Shown piece after piece: positions 47,420-58,340 of a DNA stretch of 64,000 bases; position 1 is the stretch's first letter, and each line of letters opens with the position of its first letter. This DNA is from Aspidapion aeneum (Eukaryota; Arthropoda; Insecta; Coleoptera; Brentidae). A program made the translations under genes and the position numbers. The notes under the pieces were generated by a model. That model did no database searches and had not been told where the DNA came from. It saw only the letters and a list, made by a program, of their open reading frames with translations. The stretch spans positions 5,046,220 through 5,110,219 of the forward strand of contig OY755048.1 in NCBI GenBank assembly GCA_963576565.1, written 5' to 3'.

Positions 47420-47600
47420 ATAAATCGCCATTTTCGGTTTGAGATGCCGGATATTTTGATTTTGATAAATTTAGATTAAAAATAATAATCAGCCACCTAA
47501 AAGATCCCAAAGTTCCAAGTTTTATGTAAATCGGTTCATAAATGGGAAAATCCGCCATTTTGGATCAACCATTTTATTTATTTTTTTAAAATTAAAAGTC
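47420..47600. repeat. Fragment of the AATGGCGG foldback family
   Basis: Reverse complement of one to two units of the array at 50580-51260: AATAATCAGCCACCTAAAAG, GATCCCAAAGTTCCAAG, AAATCGGTTCATAAATGGG, TCCGCCATTTTGGATC. Confidence 0.75.
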
Positions 47601-48317
47601 TTTAGGCAAAGTAAAGCTTTATTTATGTTAAGAAGATATTACTAAGACATTTTATATCTTGCTTCAAAACTACTTTTTCTTCGCTAAAGGCAGTTTGTTT
47701 TAAACCAACACAATTATTCTTTTTTCCCAGCGGTTTGCTTACATGAAAAGAAAACATTTTGTTTGGAAACTTTTGCTTTTGGGTCAAGATAATTTTTTCA
47801 AGAAAACTACTTTTCTTAACTGAAGAACTTCTTTTTTTCTGTGTATTTGTTTCGAAAAATTCATAATACTTAATGAAAACAGATAATATAAAAATGAGTA
47901 AATAAATAACATTTTATGAAATAGCAGGGGTTAGTACCCTTAAGCGTAGCGGAAACCGGCAAAATTTTGCTATAAAAACGAATGTTTTAAAACAAGCTCA
48001 ACAATGCAGAAAATGGAAACACCAACGCAGACTCCACGCCTTGGGGAAAAGCTTATTTAAGCATTCAAATATAGGGTGTTAGCTATAGTTTTTTTTAGAA
48101 TATGTGAAACAATAAATATCAACCGCCTGCGATTTGCGAATGTGTTTTATAAACCCTCCGGCGGAGTTTTCAAGGTTTAAAAAGCTTAAGATGGCTAGGT
48201 TGCGTGAGCCGGAGGCCTTTTTGAATAAAGCGGTCTCTCGCGTGTTGCTTTTAGGACCTTATTTTTAAACACTTTAAGGCAATGTATATTATTTACTTAA
48301 AGGGAACATTCTTAAAT

Positions 48318-48580
48318 TATTTTTCTTTAACCACAGGTGGATTTTAGCCTGAATAATGAGAGCCCTCCATTCTGCTCTCTCTCTCTTCTTGGCCATCTTA
48401 TTGTTATATTCCTAATCTCTTCTTCTACGTCGTCTATCCACTTTTTTCGTGGCCTCGCTCTTACTCTCCTTCCTGCAGATCTCTATTCCGTTATTTTTCT
48501 TGGTGTTCTTGCCTAATTCATTCTCTGTATGTTCCAACCAAGCTATAATCTTCTACTTTTGATAACTCTTACGTGCTGGT
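48318..48580 (-). pseudogene. LINE family 4, C-terminal fragment
   Basis: The minus strand reads, with frameshifts, LGWNIQRMN, RTPRKITE, GRRVRARPRKKWIDDVEEEI and a W/R-rich end, the terminal tail of another non-LTR RT family distinct from families 1 and 2. Only about 85 codons remain. Confidence 0.7.
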
Positions 48581-49527
48581 CCTTTATTTAGCAAAAAATC
48601 TAGTACAAAACAGTCTATAAATTAACATAATTATAAAAAAATATGTATTATAACAACATATAAAGCAAATTATAATTATTATTATTATATAAAAATACTA
48701 GGGGAAAGGGGAGAAAAATTGGATACAGGGTGTTCGCTCTAGGCGTAATTCAAAGGATCGTAAATTATTTCCAATAGGTTCATGGTTTGCTGGAATGATA
48801 TAAAAGTTTAGAAAAAACTATGTCGGATGCACAAGATTGCTGGCACTTACCCCTTAATCTCGTTGGAGCTGTTCTTGGTTGGCCAACCCTTCGATGTTCT
48901 TGTAGCCCTTTTTCCAGCTTGCACTAGTGAAAATATGTCGAAAGACAGTAATTAAATTTTAATTATAAGTACAAGAAAATTGTTGGCAGCATGCCGGTAT
49001 CGCAGATTTTTTCCGAAGTGTCATTTTTCGTCGTCACAGGTATGGGGCGCGCAGGTGCCGGGGCAGACTTGTGCGTCATGATTTCGCGCGCTTATTTGAA
49101 TTTTAAAAACTAAGAATATTTTACGGTACTTTGAAAGCAGCCGAAAACGATTAATTAAAACTAAAAATTATAAATAAGAAAAAAATGCAGAACGTCAGTT
49201 TCCGACACAGGGGTAAAACGGAGTATCGCGGTTTTAGGTAAACGGGGCATGAATAAAACCTCTTAATAACAGATGTCTTATCCCAATGACTGGTTCAACT
49301 CTCTGCAATATGATTGGTGCCGGTCGGCTGAGCTTAAGTTGGTTCTTGCTTAACATGTGATGTTGTGCGCTTTTTATTGCAAAAATAGCTTGCGCGTTTT
49401 GTGACGGTAAGTACATCACAGACTTGTTAAAATTTTGTTTCCATTGGAGAATTAGTGGGTTTATGTATTATTCATAACCAAACGCGTTGCCGTAGAATTA
49501 GCCTAGGTTTAGGGCAAAACGGGTTTT
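48581..49527. other. No supported feature
   Basis: The ORF at 49234-49419 is not recognisable. TACAGGGTGTTCGCTC at about 48724 is a common insect repeat end without a visible partner. Confidence 0.45.
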
Positions 49528-49692
49528 AGCTCACACATATACTATACTATAGTAGTGTGAGCTATGGTGATCCTAATTTTTTCGAGAAAAAAAAAGTTGC
49601 TCCGATTTCAAAAATTTTTATATATCTTTGCGTTTCAGATGATTTTGAAACTTTTTTGTTGCGCCGTCTGTCTGTCTGTCTGTCTGTCTGTA

Positions 49693-49727
<35 letters not shown>

Positions 49728-50290
49728 ATGTCTGTAACGACCAACGCGCATAACTCAAAAACCGCTTGGCCGATTTTAATGAAATTTGGTACCTAGGCTG
49801 GGTTTTGGGCCGAGATGGTCCCATTTAAAAATGAACAAAATCCACCGAGCACAAACCAAATAAAAGGGTGGGGGTTGATTTCAAAAATTAGAGTTTATGG
49901 AAAAATATGGCGTGTGTGACATCAAACGAAAGGTAATTGAGTCTGGAGTTCAACAAAAAACATTTTAATTTATTTAAAAAAAAAGGGTGGGGGTATATTT
50001 CAAAAATTAGAGTTTAAGTGAAAAAATGGCGTGTGTGATATCAAACGAAAGGTAATTGAGTCCGGAGTTTAACAAAATACATTTTAGTTTTTGTTTTTTT
50101 AAGGGTGGGGGTAGATTTCAAAAATTTGAGTTTAAGTGAAAACATGGCTTGTGTGGTATCAAACAAAAGGTAATTTAGTCCGGAGTTGAATAAAATATAT
50201 TTTAGTTTTTATTTATATTAGCTCACACGTACACTATAACTATAGTACCTAGTGTGAGCTTAGGGGCCCATATATTGGCAGAGTATTTTT
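49528..50290 (+). mobile_element. DINE-1/HINE-like element, copy 8 (type A, best preserved)
   Basis: 763 bp with both hairpins intact: 49528-49562 and about 50219-50261 (AGCTCACACGTACACTATAAC and following). It has a 70-bp GTCT array and three roughly 117-bp units. A good reference copy for the family. Confidence 0.88.
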
Positions 50291-50394
50291 CATAGGGGCA
50301 GGGGGTACCTTGTTATACCTAGTTCCCTGTAACCCATTTTGCCCCATTTTTTTTATATATTGGTACCATCACTGAAAGGTGTATTTTATGGGAA

Positions 50395-51534
50395 TGGGAC
50401 AATTCGCCGCGAGACAATTCGCCGCTGGCCGATTCGCCGGGGAGACAATTCGCCGCGAGATTTTTTGTCGTATGATATTACCATTGGCAATTGTATTTAG
50501 CTTAGCTTTTTATTTAGCTTGACTTCATATAATATATTTGTTTCTTAGTTTGGTTATAAATTTTTTCAAACTTTTTGGTTGGTATACAATTCAAATTTTT
50601 TTTTATTAAAAAAATAAATAAAATGGTTGATCCAAAATGGCGGATTTTCCCATTTATGAACCGATTTACATCAAACTTGGAACTTTGGGATCTTTTAGGT
50701 GGCTGATTATTATTTTTAATCTAAATTTATCAAAATCAAAATGTCGGTTCAAAAATGGCGGATTTTTCCATTTATAAACCGATTTGCATCAAACTCAGAA
50801 CTTTGAGATCTTTCAAGTGGCTGATTATTATTTTTACCCAAAATTTATAAAAATCAAAATGGCGGTTCCAAAATGGCGGTTTTTCCCATTTATGAACCGA
50901 TTTGCATCAAACTCGAAACTTTGAGATCTTTCAGGTGGCTTATAATTATTTCTAACTTAAACTTTAAAAAAATCAAAATGGCGATTTGCCTCAAACTTGA
51001 AACAACGCGGCGCTTGGTAACTCCATACAATTTCTGACTCAAATTTAAAAACCTGAAAATGGCGGATCCAAAATTGCAGATTTCCCCATTTATGAACCAA
51101 TATGCATAAAACTCGGAACTGTGGGTGTTTATAATAATAATATTAATCAGCGACCTTAAACCCCCTAAAGGTTCGATTTGATGCAAATCGGTTCAAAAAT
51201 GGGAAAATCCGCCATTTTGAAACCGCCATTTCGATTTTCTTAAAGTTTAAGTTATAAATCATAATTTTATTTATTTTTTTAATAAAAAAAATGCTGAATT
51301 GTATTATAACCACTAAATACCTAGTTAGAAAAGTTTGAAAAAAGTTATAACCAAACATATAAATAAATATATTATATTATGAAGACAGGCTAAATAAAAA
51401 TGTTTAAACAATTGCCAATGGTAGTATCATTAAACAAAAAAATCTCGCGGCGAATGGTCCCCGTGGTGAATCGGCCGGCGGCGAATTGTTCCCGCGGCGA
51501 ATAGGCCGCGGCAAATCGGTCGCGGCGAATCGTC
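50395..51534. mobile_element. Foldback element III with AATTCGCCGCG-array ends and AATGGCGG core
   Basis: The terminal arrays of AATTCGCCGCGAGAC (50400-50465) and the inverted GGCGGCGAATTG/GGCGAATCG units (51440-51534) flank long arms: TACCATTGGCAATTG at 50478-50492 with its complement CAATTGCCAATGGTA at 51410-51424, and TTGGTTATAAATTTTTTCAA at 50553 with its complement near 51330-51355. The core (50620-51260) is about five tandem units near 120 bp, each with AATGGCGGATTT, CCCATTTATGAACCGATTT and GATCTTT. Orientation flips at the last unit. No ORF. It shares its layers with the element at 8060-10995. Confidence 0.75.
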
Positions 51535-51813
51535 CGTTTAGAACATTTTTCTACGTTGTCCGACGCCTATTCTCCACCTCCTTCGATCCTGACAATCATC
51601 TCCTGACAGGTTTGTTTGACTCATTGATCTTTGGATTGACTGTTGCCATTTCAGCTTAGGACGCCCCCTTTTTCTGCGCTCTCAATATACCAACCAATGT
51701 TGTCCTTCTAGGACCTGATTTCGTAATCTTTCATCGTTCATCCGTTGTACATGGCCGTACCATATCAGTTGTCTTTGAGTGATATCATCCGTTATGCTTC
51801 CCTCGATTCGCAT
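51535..51813 (-). pseudogene. LINE family 1, 3' end fragment
   Basis: The minus strand gives MRIEGSITDDITQRQLIWYG and HVQRMNDERLRNQVLE, then frameshifts. It begins exactly where the foldback at 50395-51534 ends and stops exactly where the 7-bp minisatellite begins. Confidence 0.85.
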
Positions 51814-52527
51814 TGAAAAATGAAAAATAAAAAATGAAAAACAAAAAATAAAAAACAAAAAATAAAAAATGGAAAATGAAAAATGAAAAATGAAAAATTG
51901 AAAATGGAAAATGGAAAACGGAAAACACGGAAAACGGAAAACGCGAAACGGAAAACGGGCAAACGGAGAAACGGGGAAACGGGCAACATGGAACATGGTA
52001 AATGGAACATGAAAAATGGAAAATTGAATATTGAAAATTGAAAATTGAAAATTGAAAATTGAAAATTGAAAATTGAAAATTGAAAATTGAAAATTGAAAA
52101 TTGAAAATTGAAAATTGAAAATTGAAAATTGAAAATTGAAAATTGAAAATTGAAAATTGAAAATTGAAAATTGAAAATTGAAAATTGAAAATTGAAAATT
52201 GAAAATTGAAAATTGAAAATTGAAAATTGAAAATTGAAAATTGAAAATTGAAAATTGAAAATTGAAAATTGAAAATTGAAAATTGAAAATTGAAAATTGA
52301 AAATTGAAAATTGAAAATTGAAAATTGAAAATTGAAAATTGAAAATTGAAAATTGAAAATTGAAAATTGAAAATTGAAAATTGAAAATTGAAAATTGAAA
52401 ATTGAAAATTGAAAATTGAAAATTGAAAATTGAAAATTGAAAATTGAAAATTGAAAATTGAAAATTGAAAATTGAAAATTGAAAATTGAAAATTGAAAAT
52501 TGAAAATTGAAAATTGAAAATTGAATA
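51814..52527. repeat. Heptamer minisatellite (TTGAAAA)n with a decayed left flank
   Basis: 52014-52527 is about 73 near-perfect TTGAAAA units. The left 200 bp (51814-52013) holds variants (ATGAAAA, ACAAAAA, ACGGAAA, ACGGGCA) that drift progressively. Because 7 is not a multiple of 3, the minus strand stays open in several frames (period FQFSIFN), giving spurious 263- and 365-codon ORFs. Confidence 0.95.
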
Positions 52528-53478
52528 TCGTAGGTGGTTCAAGTATTGTCGGCTTACTTTGCCTACTTCTTCCCAATCTAAGTTTTTAAAACCATCTTCT
52601 AGGGCCTGATTAAATAGTTTAGGTGATATTGTGTCCCCCTTATGACATCTCTTCGTATGGGGATTGGCTTGGTTCCTTTGTGTATTTTGATTGATGTAGT
52701 TGCTTCGCCATATACAGGGTGTTTCAGACCACCCGCACAGGCTGATTATTTTAAAAGGGATATGCTGACGATATCGCAATAACAGATAAGAAAAAGAACT
52801 AATAAAAATGATGGAAGAACTGGATACAGCAGCTAAAAATATAGGCTTGAGTATGAACTACACTAAAACTAAAATCATAACAAATACAGATGAAGATATC
52901 ACGATTAGAATAATCCCAGAAAAAAATAGAACAAGTAGAGGAATATATATATTCGAAACAAATTATTAAACGAAAAAAAGAAAACCAAATAGTTGTAATC
53001 AGGAGACGAGTAAGGTTGGCCTGGGCAGCATTCTGTAAATTAAAAAATAAAAAATATCCTTAGTACCTCAAAAAAGTGTGTAACCAATGTATCCTTCCTG
53101 TACTCACCTATGGAATCAAACATGGATAATGTAACAAAAGCACAAAGGTCAATGTAAAGACAAATGTTTCATGTAAAGCTAACAGATAGCAAAAGGAATG
53201 AAAGGATAAGAAATAAAACAAAAGTAAGGGTTGTCACAGGAGAAGTAGCACAATTAAAATGGATATTTTCCGGTCATAATATCAGACAGAAAGACCTTGG
53301 GAAAATAAAAGATGTAGGTGAAGACCCCACATGAGATGTAGGGACGATTTGAAGAAACATGCGGAAACTATATGGATGAACACGACGATAGACAGAGAAG
53401 AGTAGAAGATATTGGGGAGGCCTATGTCCAAAGATGGATCGAAGAAGGCTAAATAGATAGATAGATAGATGGATAGAT
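52528..53478 (+). pseudogene. LINE family 2 copy with 5' inversion and TAGA tail
   Basis: The 5' part is inverted (52720 to 52529, minus strand: TTSINIHKGTKPIPIRR, then with frameshifts FNQALEDGFKNLDWEE and YLNHLR). A 40-50 bp filler holding TACAGGGTGTTTCAGACCAC follows. The + strand then starts at the catalytic motif YADD (52761-52772, YADDIAITDKKK) and runs through AAKNIGLSMNYTKTKIITNT, KAQRS and W..GHN to QRWIEEG and a TAGA repeat (53445-53478). LNHLR and YADD are adjacent in an uninverted RT, so the break is exact. Several stops; dead. Confidence 0.85.
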
Positions 53479-54036
53479 ATCTCTTTGTGTCATTAACCCT
53501 AACAGAAGCTTCAAGGACCAGAGTAAAATATAGTCTTAAATTACGTAACGCAAAAAATTCAGATTTTTGTGCCCTGCGCATCCCTTCGTAAGGCATTTTT
53601 AAGGAAAAACACAATTAAAAAACATTAAGTGTAAGGCAAGCCCAAACCATCCGCCCCCCCCCCTTAAGCTTTACGTAACCAAAGCCGAGAAATGTAACAA
53701 GAGATAAGTGCAGCTTTGGTTCGAGCTCTTCATAGGGCTAAAAATTAATAAACACAATATTAACTCAAAAATTGATCTTTATTAATGATATTAGTGTCAT
53801 TTGTCGCTGACCTCTATTTCTATTGTCTCTAAATTTAACGGATACCCATAGCAAGTGACGTTATTTCCTGTCAGAAGCTTTATTCTATCGATTTATCATT
53901 CCATTGTACGAAATAATCGGGACATCCACGTGGGCTTTTCATTCGATGCACTATTTGCTATATTTCGATACCTAATCTTTTAAACTTTAATTAAAAAGGT
54001 ATAGGAACTAGCATTCTGCAAATGCAACAGATAATA
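53479..54036. other. No supported feature
   Basis: Short C run at 53651-53662; otherwise AT-rich DNA without recognised content. Confidence 0.5.
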
Positions 54037-54314
54037 AGGACTTATTGGAACAAAACCTGACTTTATCTTAGAGTCGACTTTATTTTGACACATTTACACA
54101 GAAAACTAACAGCTGACCTCTCAAAATTGACATACCAAAGCCAAATTTAACAATAAAGACCCCAACTTTCATTAAATAAATAACGACACTAATAAATCCG
54201 GTTTTTAAATACACAAAGGCCGAATTTTGAAAGAGAGCAGCTGCTTTTTATATGTAAATCTGTCACTATAGGGTCGATTTTAAAATAAGGTCAGCTTTTA
54301 TTCCAATAAGTGTC
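54037..54314. mobile_element. TA-flanked MITE, copy 3 (diverged subfamily)
   Basis: The ends GGACTTATTGGAAC and GTTCCAATAAGTGTC-like (as TTCCAATAAGTGTC) face each other, with TA at each side. The interior shares TCAAAATTGACATACCAAAG and AATACACAAAGGC with copies 1 and 2, but the TIRs have changed (AAAACCTGACTTTA instead of the GTGCC palindrome). Confidence 0.7.
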
Positions 54315-54593
54315 TATCTACTCTTGAGAAACTGTGATCTGGGTCAAAATCTAGGGGGGTAATAGTCGTCGAAAAAATTATTTGCAATAAAAGAAAATTC
54401 TAGGGGGGGGGGGTAATTTTCCTGTTTCTCCTTTAATTCGTCCCCTATCTCACGTACCGACTTAACTGACTAACTAAAAAATGAGGTACGCTACCAAAAT
54501 GATTCCCATAAATACGACTTTTAGCACACGAATTGGCGTAACCGTCTCTCTAGCGATAGCACGGCAGTAGAGTTGTTTGTGTTCCAAGTTGAT

Positions 54594-55352
54594 GACTCAC
54601 ACATATACTATACTATAGTAGTGTGAGCTATGGTGATCCTAATTTTTTCGAGAAAAAAAATGTTGCTCCGATTTCAAAAATTTTTATATATCTTTGCGTT
54701 TCAGATGATTTTGAAACTTTTTTGTTGCGCCGTCTGTCTGTCTGTCTGTCTGTCTGTCTGTATGTCTGTCTGTCTGTCTGTCTGTCTGTATGTCTGTCTG
54801 TCGACCAATGCGCATAACTCAAAAACCGCCAGGCCGATTTTAATGAAATTTGGTACCTGGGCGGGTCTTGGGTCGAGATGGTCCCATTTAAAAATGAACA
54901 AAATCCACCGAACACAAACCAAATAAAAGGGTGGGGGTAGATTTCAAAAATTAGAGTTTATGTGAAAATATGGCGTGTGTGATATCAAACGAAAGGTAAT
55001 TGAGTCCGGAGTTAAACAAAATACATTTTAATTTATTTAAAAAAAAGGGTGGGGGTATATTTCAAAAATTAGACTTTAAGTGAAAATATGGCGTGTGTGA
55101 TATCAAACGAAAGGTAATTGAGTCCGGAGTTTAACAAAATACATTTTAGTTTTTGTTTTATTTCAAGGGTGGGGGTATATTTCAAAAATTTGAGTTTAAG
55201 TCAAAACATGGCTTGTGTGGTATCAAACAAAAGGTAATTTAGTCTGGAGTTGAATAAAATATATTTCAATTTTTAGTTATATTAGCTCACACGTACACTA
55301 TAACTATAGTACCTAGTGTGAGCTTAGGGGCCCATATATTGGCAGAGTATTT
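54594..55352 (+). mobile_element. DINE-1/HINE-like element, copy 9 (type A)
   Basis: 759 bp with three roughly 117-bp units. The first hairpin base pairs are changed (TGACTCACAC instead of TAGCTCACAC), and the TAACGACC after the GTCT array is reduced to CGACC. The 3' hairpin is intact. Confidence 0.85.
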
Positions 55353-55822
55353 AATTTTCGCTCTCTTGAGAAATTCATTAAATGCTGGTTACGTCGCAGA
55401 GTAGTTCTAAATGAGAAAAAGTGCCGCATCGAGTTTTAAAGGCTATATATTTTTTGTAAGAAAGTATTACTCGGCATGACTGTATTTGATTTAAAGGTAA
55501 CACTCTAAGGAATAAGAAAACGTACATAAATTATTATTTGGAAATTATTTCGAATTCTTGCGATTCCTCATCCGAACTGGAGTCATATCTCTGTGTCGTT
55601 ATATCATTATCGATACCCTCAATATTTAGAATGTCAATGGAAAAATGTTCTTTTTCTTTTTCCTTTGATAGCTTTGATTTTTGAAATTTTTGATAAATGT
55701 GAAAAAATAGATATCTGAAAAAGTCCATATTTCTTTTTCTAGAGAGGTAAATACCACGTTACCCCCTCCCCCTCAAATCCGCGCTTACTTGAGTTCTTGA
55801 GTAACAAAGATTGCCAAATAGG
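55353..55822. other. No supported gene
   Basis: A 64-codon minus-strand frame (55728-55534) ends in an acidic stretch (DSSSDEESQEFEIISK); it might be a transposon protein terminus, but I cannot identify it. Confidence 0.35.
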
Positions 55823-56501
55823 TACAGGGTTTTCCATAGATTTTTACACCATATATCTAAAACGTTTATTTGAATAGAGATCAAAATATGATGAATACAA
55901 AAGTTTCATAATTTTGTACGAAGTTTAAGAATCATAGGATTAGAATGTCAAAAAAAAATTCTAAATGTAAAATTTGACAGGTCGATGGTTTTTCTTAAAT
56001 TGAATACCAGATATATTGTTTTAGATTTTTATAGATCTTTCCTTCCTGATTTCAAAAATATATACGTTGGGATTATTTCGCTTATTAGTTTTGGAGATAT
56101 TTGCGTTTAAAAGTTTTCAAAACTTAAATCGATACTCTTTAAAACATCAAGGCAGCCACAGAAAGTGATGCTGTTGCTTTTGTAATTTATATAAATTAAT
56201 AACAGTAATGGGAGAACTGGAACTTAAGTTTTTAAAACTTTTAAACGCATGTATCTTCAATACTAATAAACAAAATAATCCCAACATATATATTTTTGAA
56301 ATCAGGAAGAAAATGTCTATAAAAATCTAAAAAAACCCATCGATCTGACAAATAATGACATTTAGAAAAAAAATTGACATTCTGACCCTAAGATTCTTAA
56401 ACTTCGTAAAAAATTTTGAAACTTTTGTATTTATTATATTTTGATATCTATTCAAATAAACGTTTAAGATATGGTTTAAAAATATACGGAAAAACCCTGT
56501 A
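55823..56501. mobile_element. TACAGGG foldback element, copy 1
   Basis: The left arm (55823-56160) and right arm (56215-56501) are inverted copies: GTACAGGGTTTTCC..CGTTTATTTGAATAGA..TTTCAAAAATATATACG..AACATCAAGGCAGCC, against its complement ending CCCTGTAC. A roughly 55-bp spacer lies between. No ORF. Confidence 0.75.
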
Positions 56502-56783
56502 CCTGTATATTTATTGCTATGAAATAGTCATTGATCAGTTTAAACTTTTGTGTTTATAATAAATTAATATCCAATTAAATATAAAATACTAAATGGCAAT
56601 ATTTATATAGTAATTTTTGAATTGAGTTTACTAGCATTGATTAGTATCGCACGCGTCAGTAGAGAATTAATGACTAATTTGTTGTGTGTTTCAAATTTAT
56701 CGAAAATTTGGTTTTAAAATTTAAACCTTTTTTTAAAATCTTTTTTATTTAAGTATTTTTGTAATTTAAAAACTACCTGCTTG

Positions 56784-57830
56784 TATAGGGATTTCCGGTA
56801 TATTTTTATACCATATTTATATCGTTTATTTGAATTGATATTAAAAAAATGGAACATCCTGTATATTATTTTAGAATTTTATAGATCTTTTCTTCCTGAT
56901 TTCAAAAATATGTATATTGGGATTATTTCGTTAATTAGATTTGGAGACATATCCGTTTAACTGTTTTTAAAAACTTAAATTGGTGCTCTTTAAAACATCA
57001 AGGCAGCCATGAAAAAGACACACAAAAAGTATTGTTTTGTCAAATTTAGTTTTAAGAGCGGTTAAAGATGGTTTTTTTCGATGAAGAAAATCTGGAATAT
57101 TTTTTATTCAAATAATAAAAAGCATCTCTAGCATCTTTTGTGGGGCTACCTAAAAAATAAGGTGTATTAACACAGGCTGGAAACACTTCAAATTCTACAA
57201 AAGAAAATAGAACAGACAATCGTCGATCTTAATGGAAATTCTGCGCACTCTATCTATCAAGCTATTCACAGAAAATTTATAAGAATTTTTCTAAATTGTA
57301 TTAATAATCAAGGAGGCTATGTGGAATATTACAAACAAAGTAATAGGTATTAATTTTTTTCTGAAAAAATTGTAATATTTTTTGATTTTACTGGCTTGTG
57401 GCGCCACACATTACTGCACAGAATCACACAGATGGTATAAATAGTTACAAAATCACTAGCATTACTTTTTGTGTCAATGCGATTGCCTTTTTCATGGCTG
57501 CCTCGATGATTTAAAGACTAGGTACCTATCAATTTAAGTTTTTAAAACTTTCAAACGCATTTATCTCAAAAACTAATAAACGAAATAATGTTAACTATAT
57601 ATTTTTGAAATCAGGAAGAAGAGATCTATAAAAATAAAAAATAATATACAGGGTGTTCCGTTAAAGAAAATCATCGACCTGTCAAATTTAGATTTATTTT
57701 TGGCATTTTGACCCAAAGATTCTTAAACTTCGTAAATAATCATGAACTTTTTTTATTCATATCATATTTTAATATCTATTCAAATAAACGTTTTGGATAT
57801 GGTCTAAAAATAAACGGGAGGACCCTGTAC
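56784..57830. mobile_element. TACAGGG foldback element, copy 2
   Basis: The arms (56784-57035 and about 57475-57830) match copy 1 and each other, including CAAGGCAGCCATGAAAAAG and its complement. The right arm keeps an internal TACAGGGTGTTCCGTTAAAG that the left arm has lost. The centre (57036-57475) is longer and shows no ORF. Confidence 0.7.
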
Positions 57831-58340
57831 ATTGATACTGATTCAGTCACCTTTTAATAATTGTCTAATTACAAAATTAAACAGATTTTCTTTTTTTTAC
57901 CATTTTTGATAAATGTTCATTTTTAGTGAAATTTATTATTTATAGACAGGTGATCTTGAGAAATTAGGTTGTAATAACATAAACTAACCTTCTCAAGATT
58001 ACCTATTTAAATTATATAAATTATTTAGTTTAGAAAACAACATATTATATTGAATTTTATATTTTATAATTTCTCACGAACCATAACAATTTGTTAAAAT
58101 AAAAAGAGAGGATTTATCTTAATAAACAAGATTCAACATTTGATAGTTGTTCTCACTATAACTACTTAAGTTTACTGTACCATAAGCTTTCTTGGTCATT
58201 GCAGGGAGTGAGGATGCTCCCTGGTAGTAAACTTGTTACTTTTATCCCGCTGCTTAACCAAGCCGAGTTAAGCAAGTGTAATTGTCAAGCACTATATAGT
58301 TTAATTTCTTGATAATGTTCCTTAACCTGTAGCTCTATAG
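57831..58340. other. Intron 2 tail, no repeat recognised
   Basis: An inverted pair GTGATCTTGAGAA..AGGTTG / AACCTTCTCAAGATTAC at 57951-58003 is a short hairpin. The acceptor tract before exon 3 (CCTTAACCTGTAGCTCTATAG) is only moderately pyrimidine-rich. Confidence 0.5.

Larger units (their letters stand above)
26024..58340 (+). other. Cav1 intron 2 (32.3 kb)
   Basis: Runs from GTATCC to the acceptor GCTCTATAG|ACC. It contains five DINE-like copies, at least seven LINE fragments of four families, hAT remnants, several foldbacks and two large simple-sequence arrays. I found no further channel exon inside it; exons 2 and 3 join directly at a conserved motif, so none is needed. Confidence 0.8.

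Noticed and set aside
43208..47850. A large element bounded by CACAGAAAAAAA-type ends at about 43212 and 47826
   Set aside because: The ends are short and low-complexity, about 4.6 kb apart with unrelated repeats between; no target duplication found.
48700..50345. Possible element bounded by GGGGAAAGGGG and CATTTTGCCCC motifs around the DINE-like copy
   Set aside because: Only short G/C-run similarity; arms do not align beyond about 12 bases.
51682..52779. 365-codon open frame on the minus strand with a long FQFSIFN repeat
   Set aside because: It is the translation of the TTGAAAA heptamer array fused to LINE remnants on both sides; a 7-bp unit without stops stays open for any length.
21309..54926. 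Cys-Leu-Ser-Val or Asp-Arg-Gln-Thr repeat proteins next to ELCALV and PNFIKIG phrases
   Set aside because: They arise from the GTCT/GACA array and its conserved flank in every DINE-like copy; no start, splice or codon pattern supports a protein.
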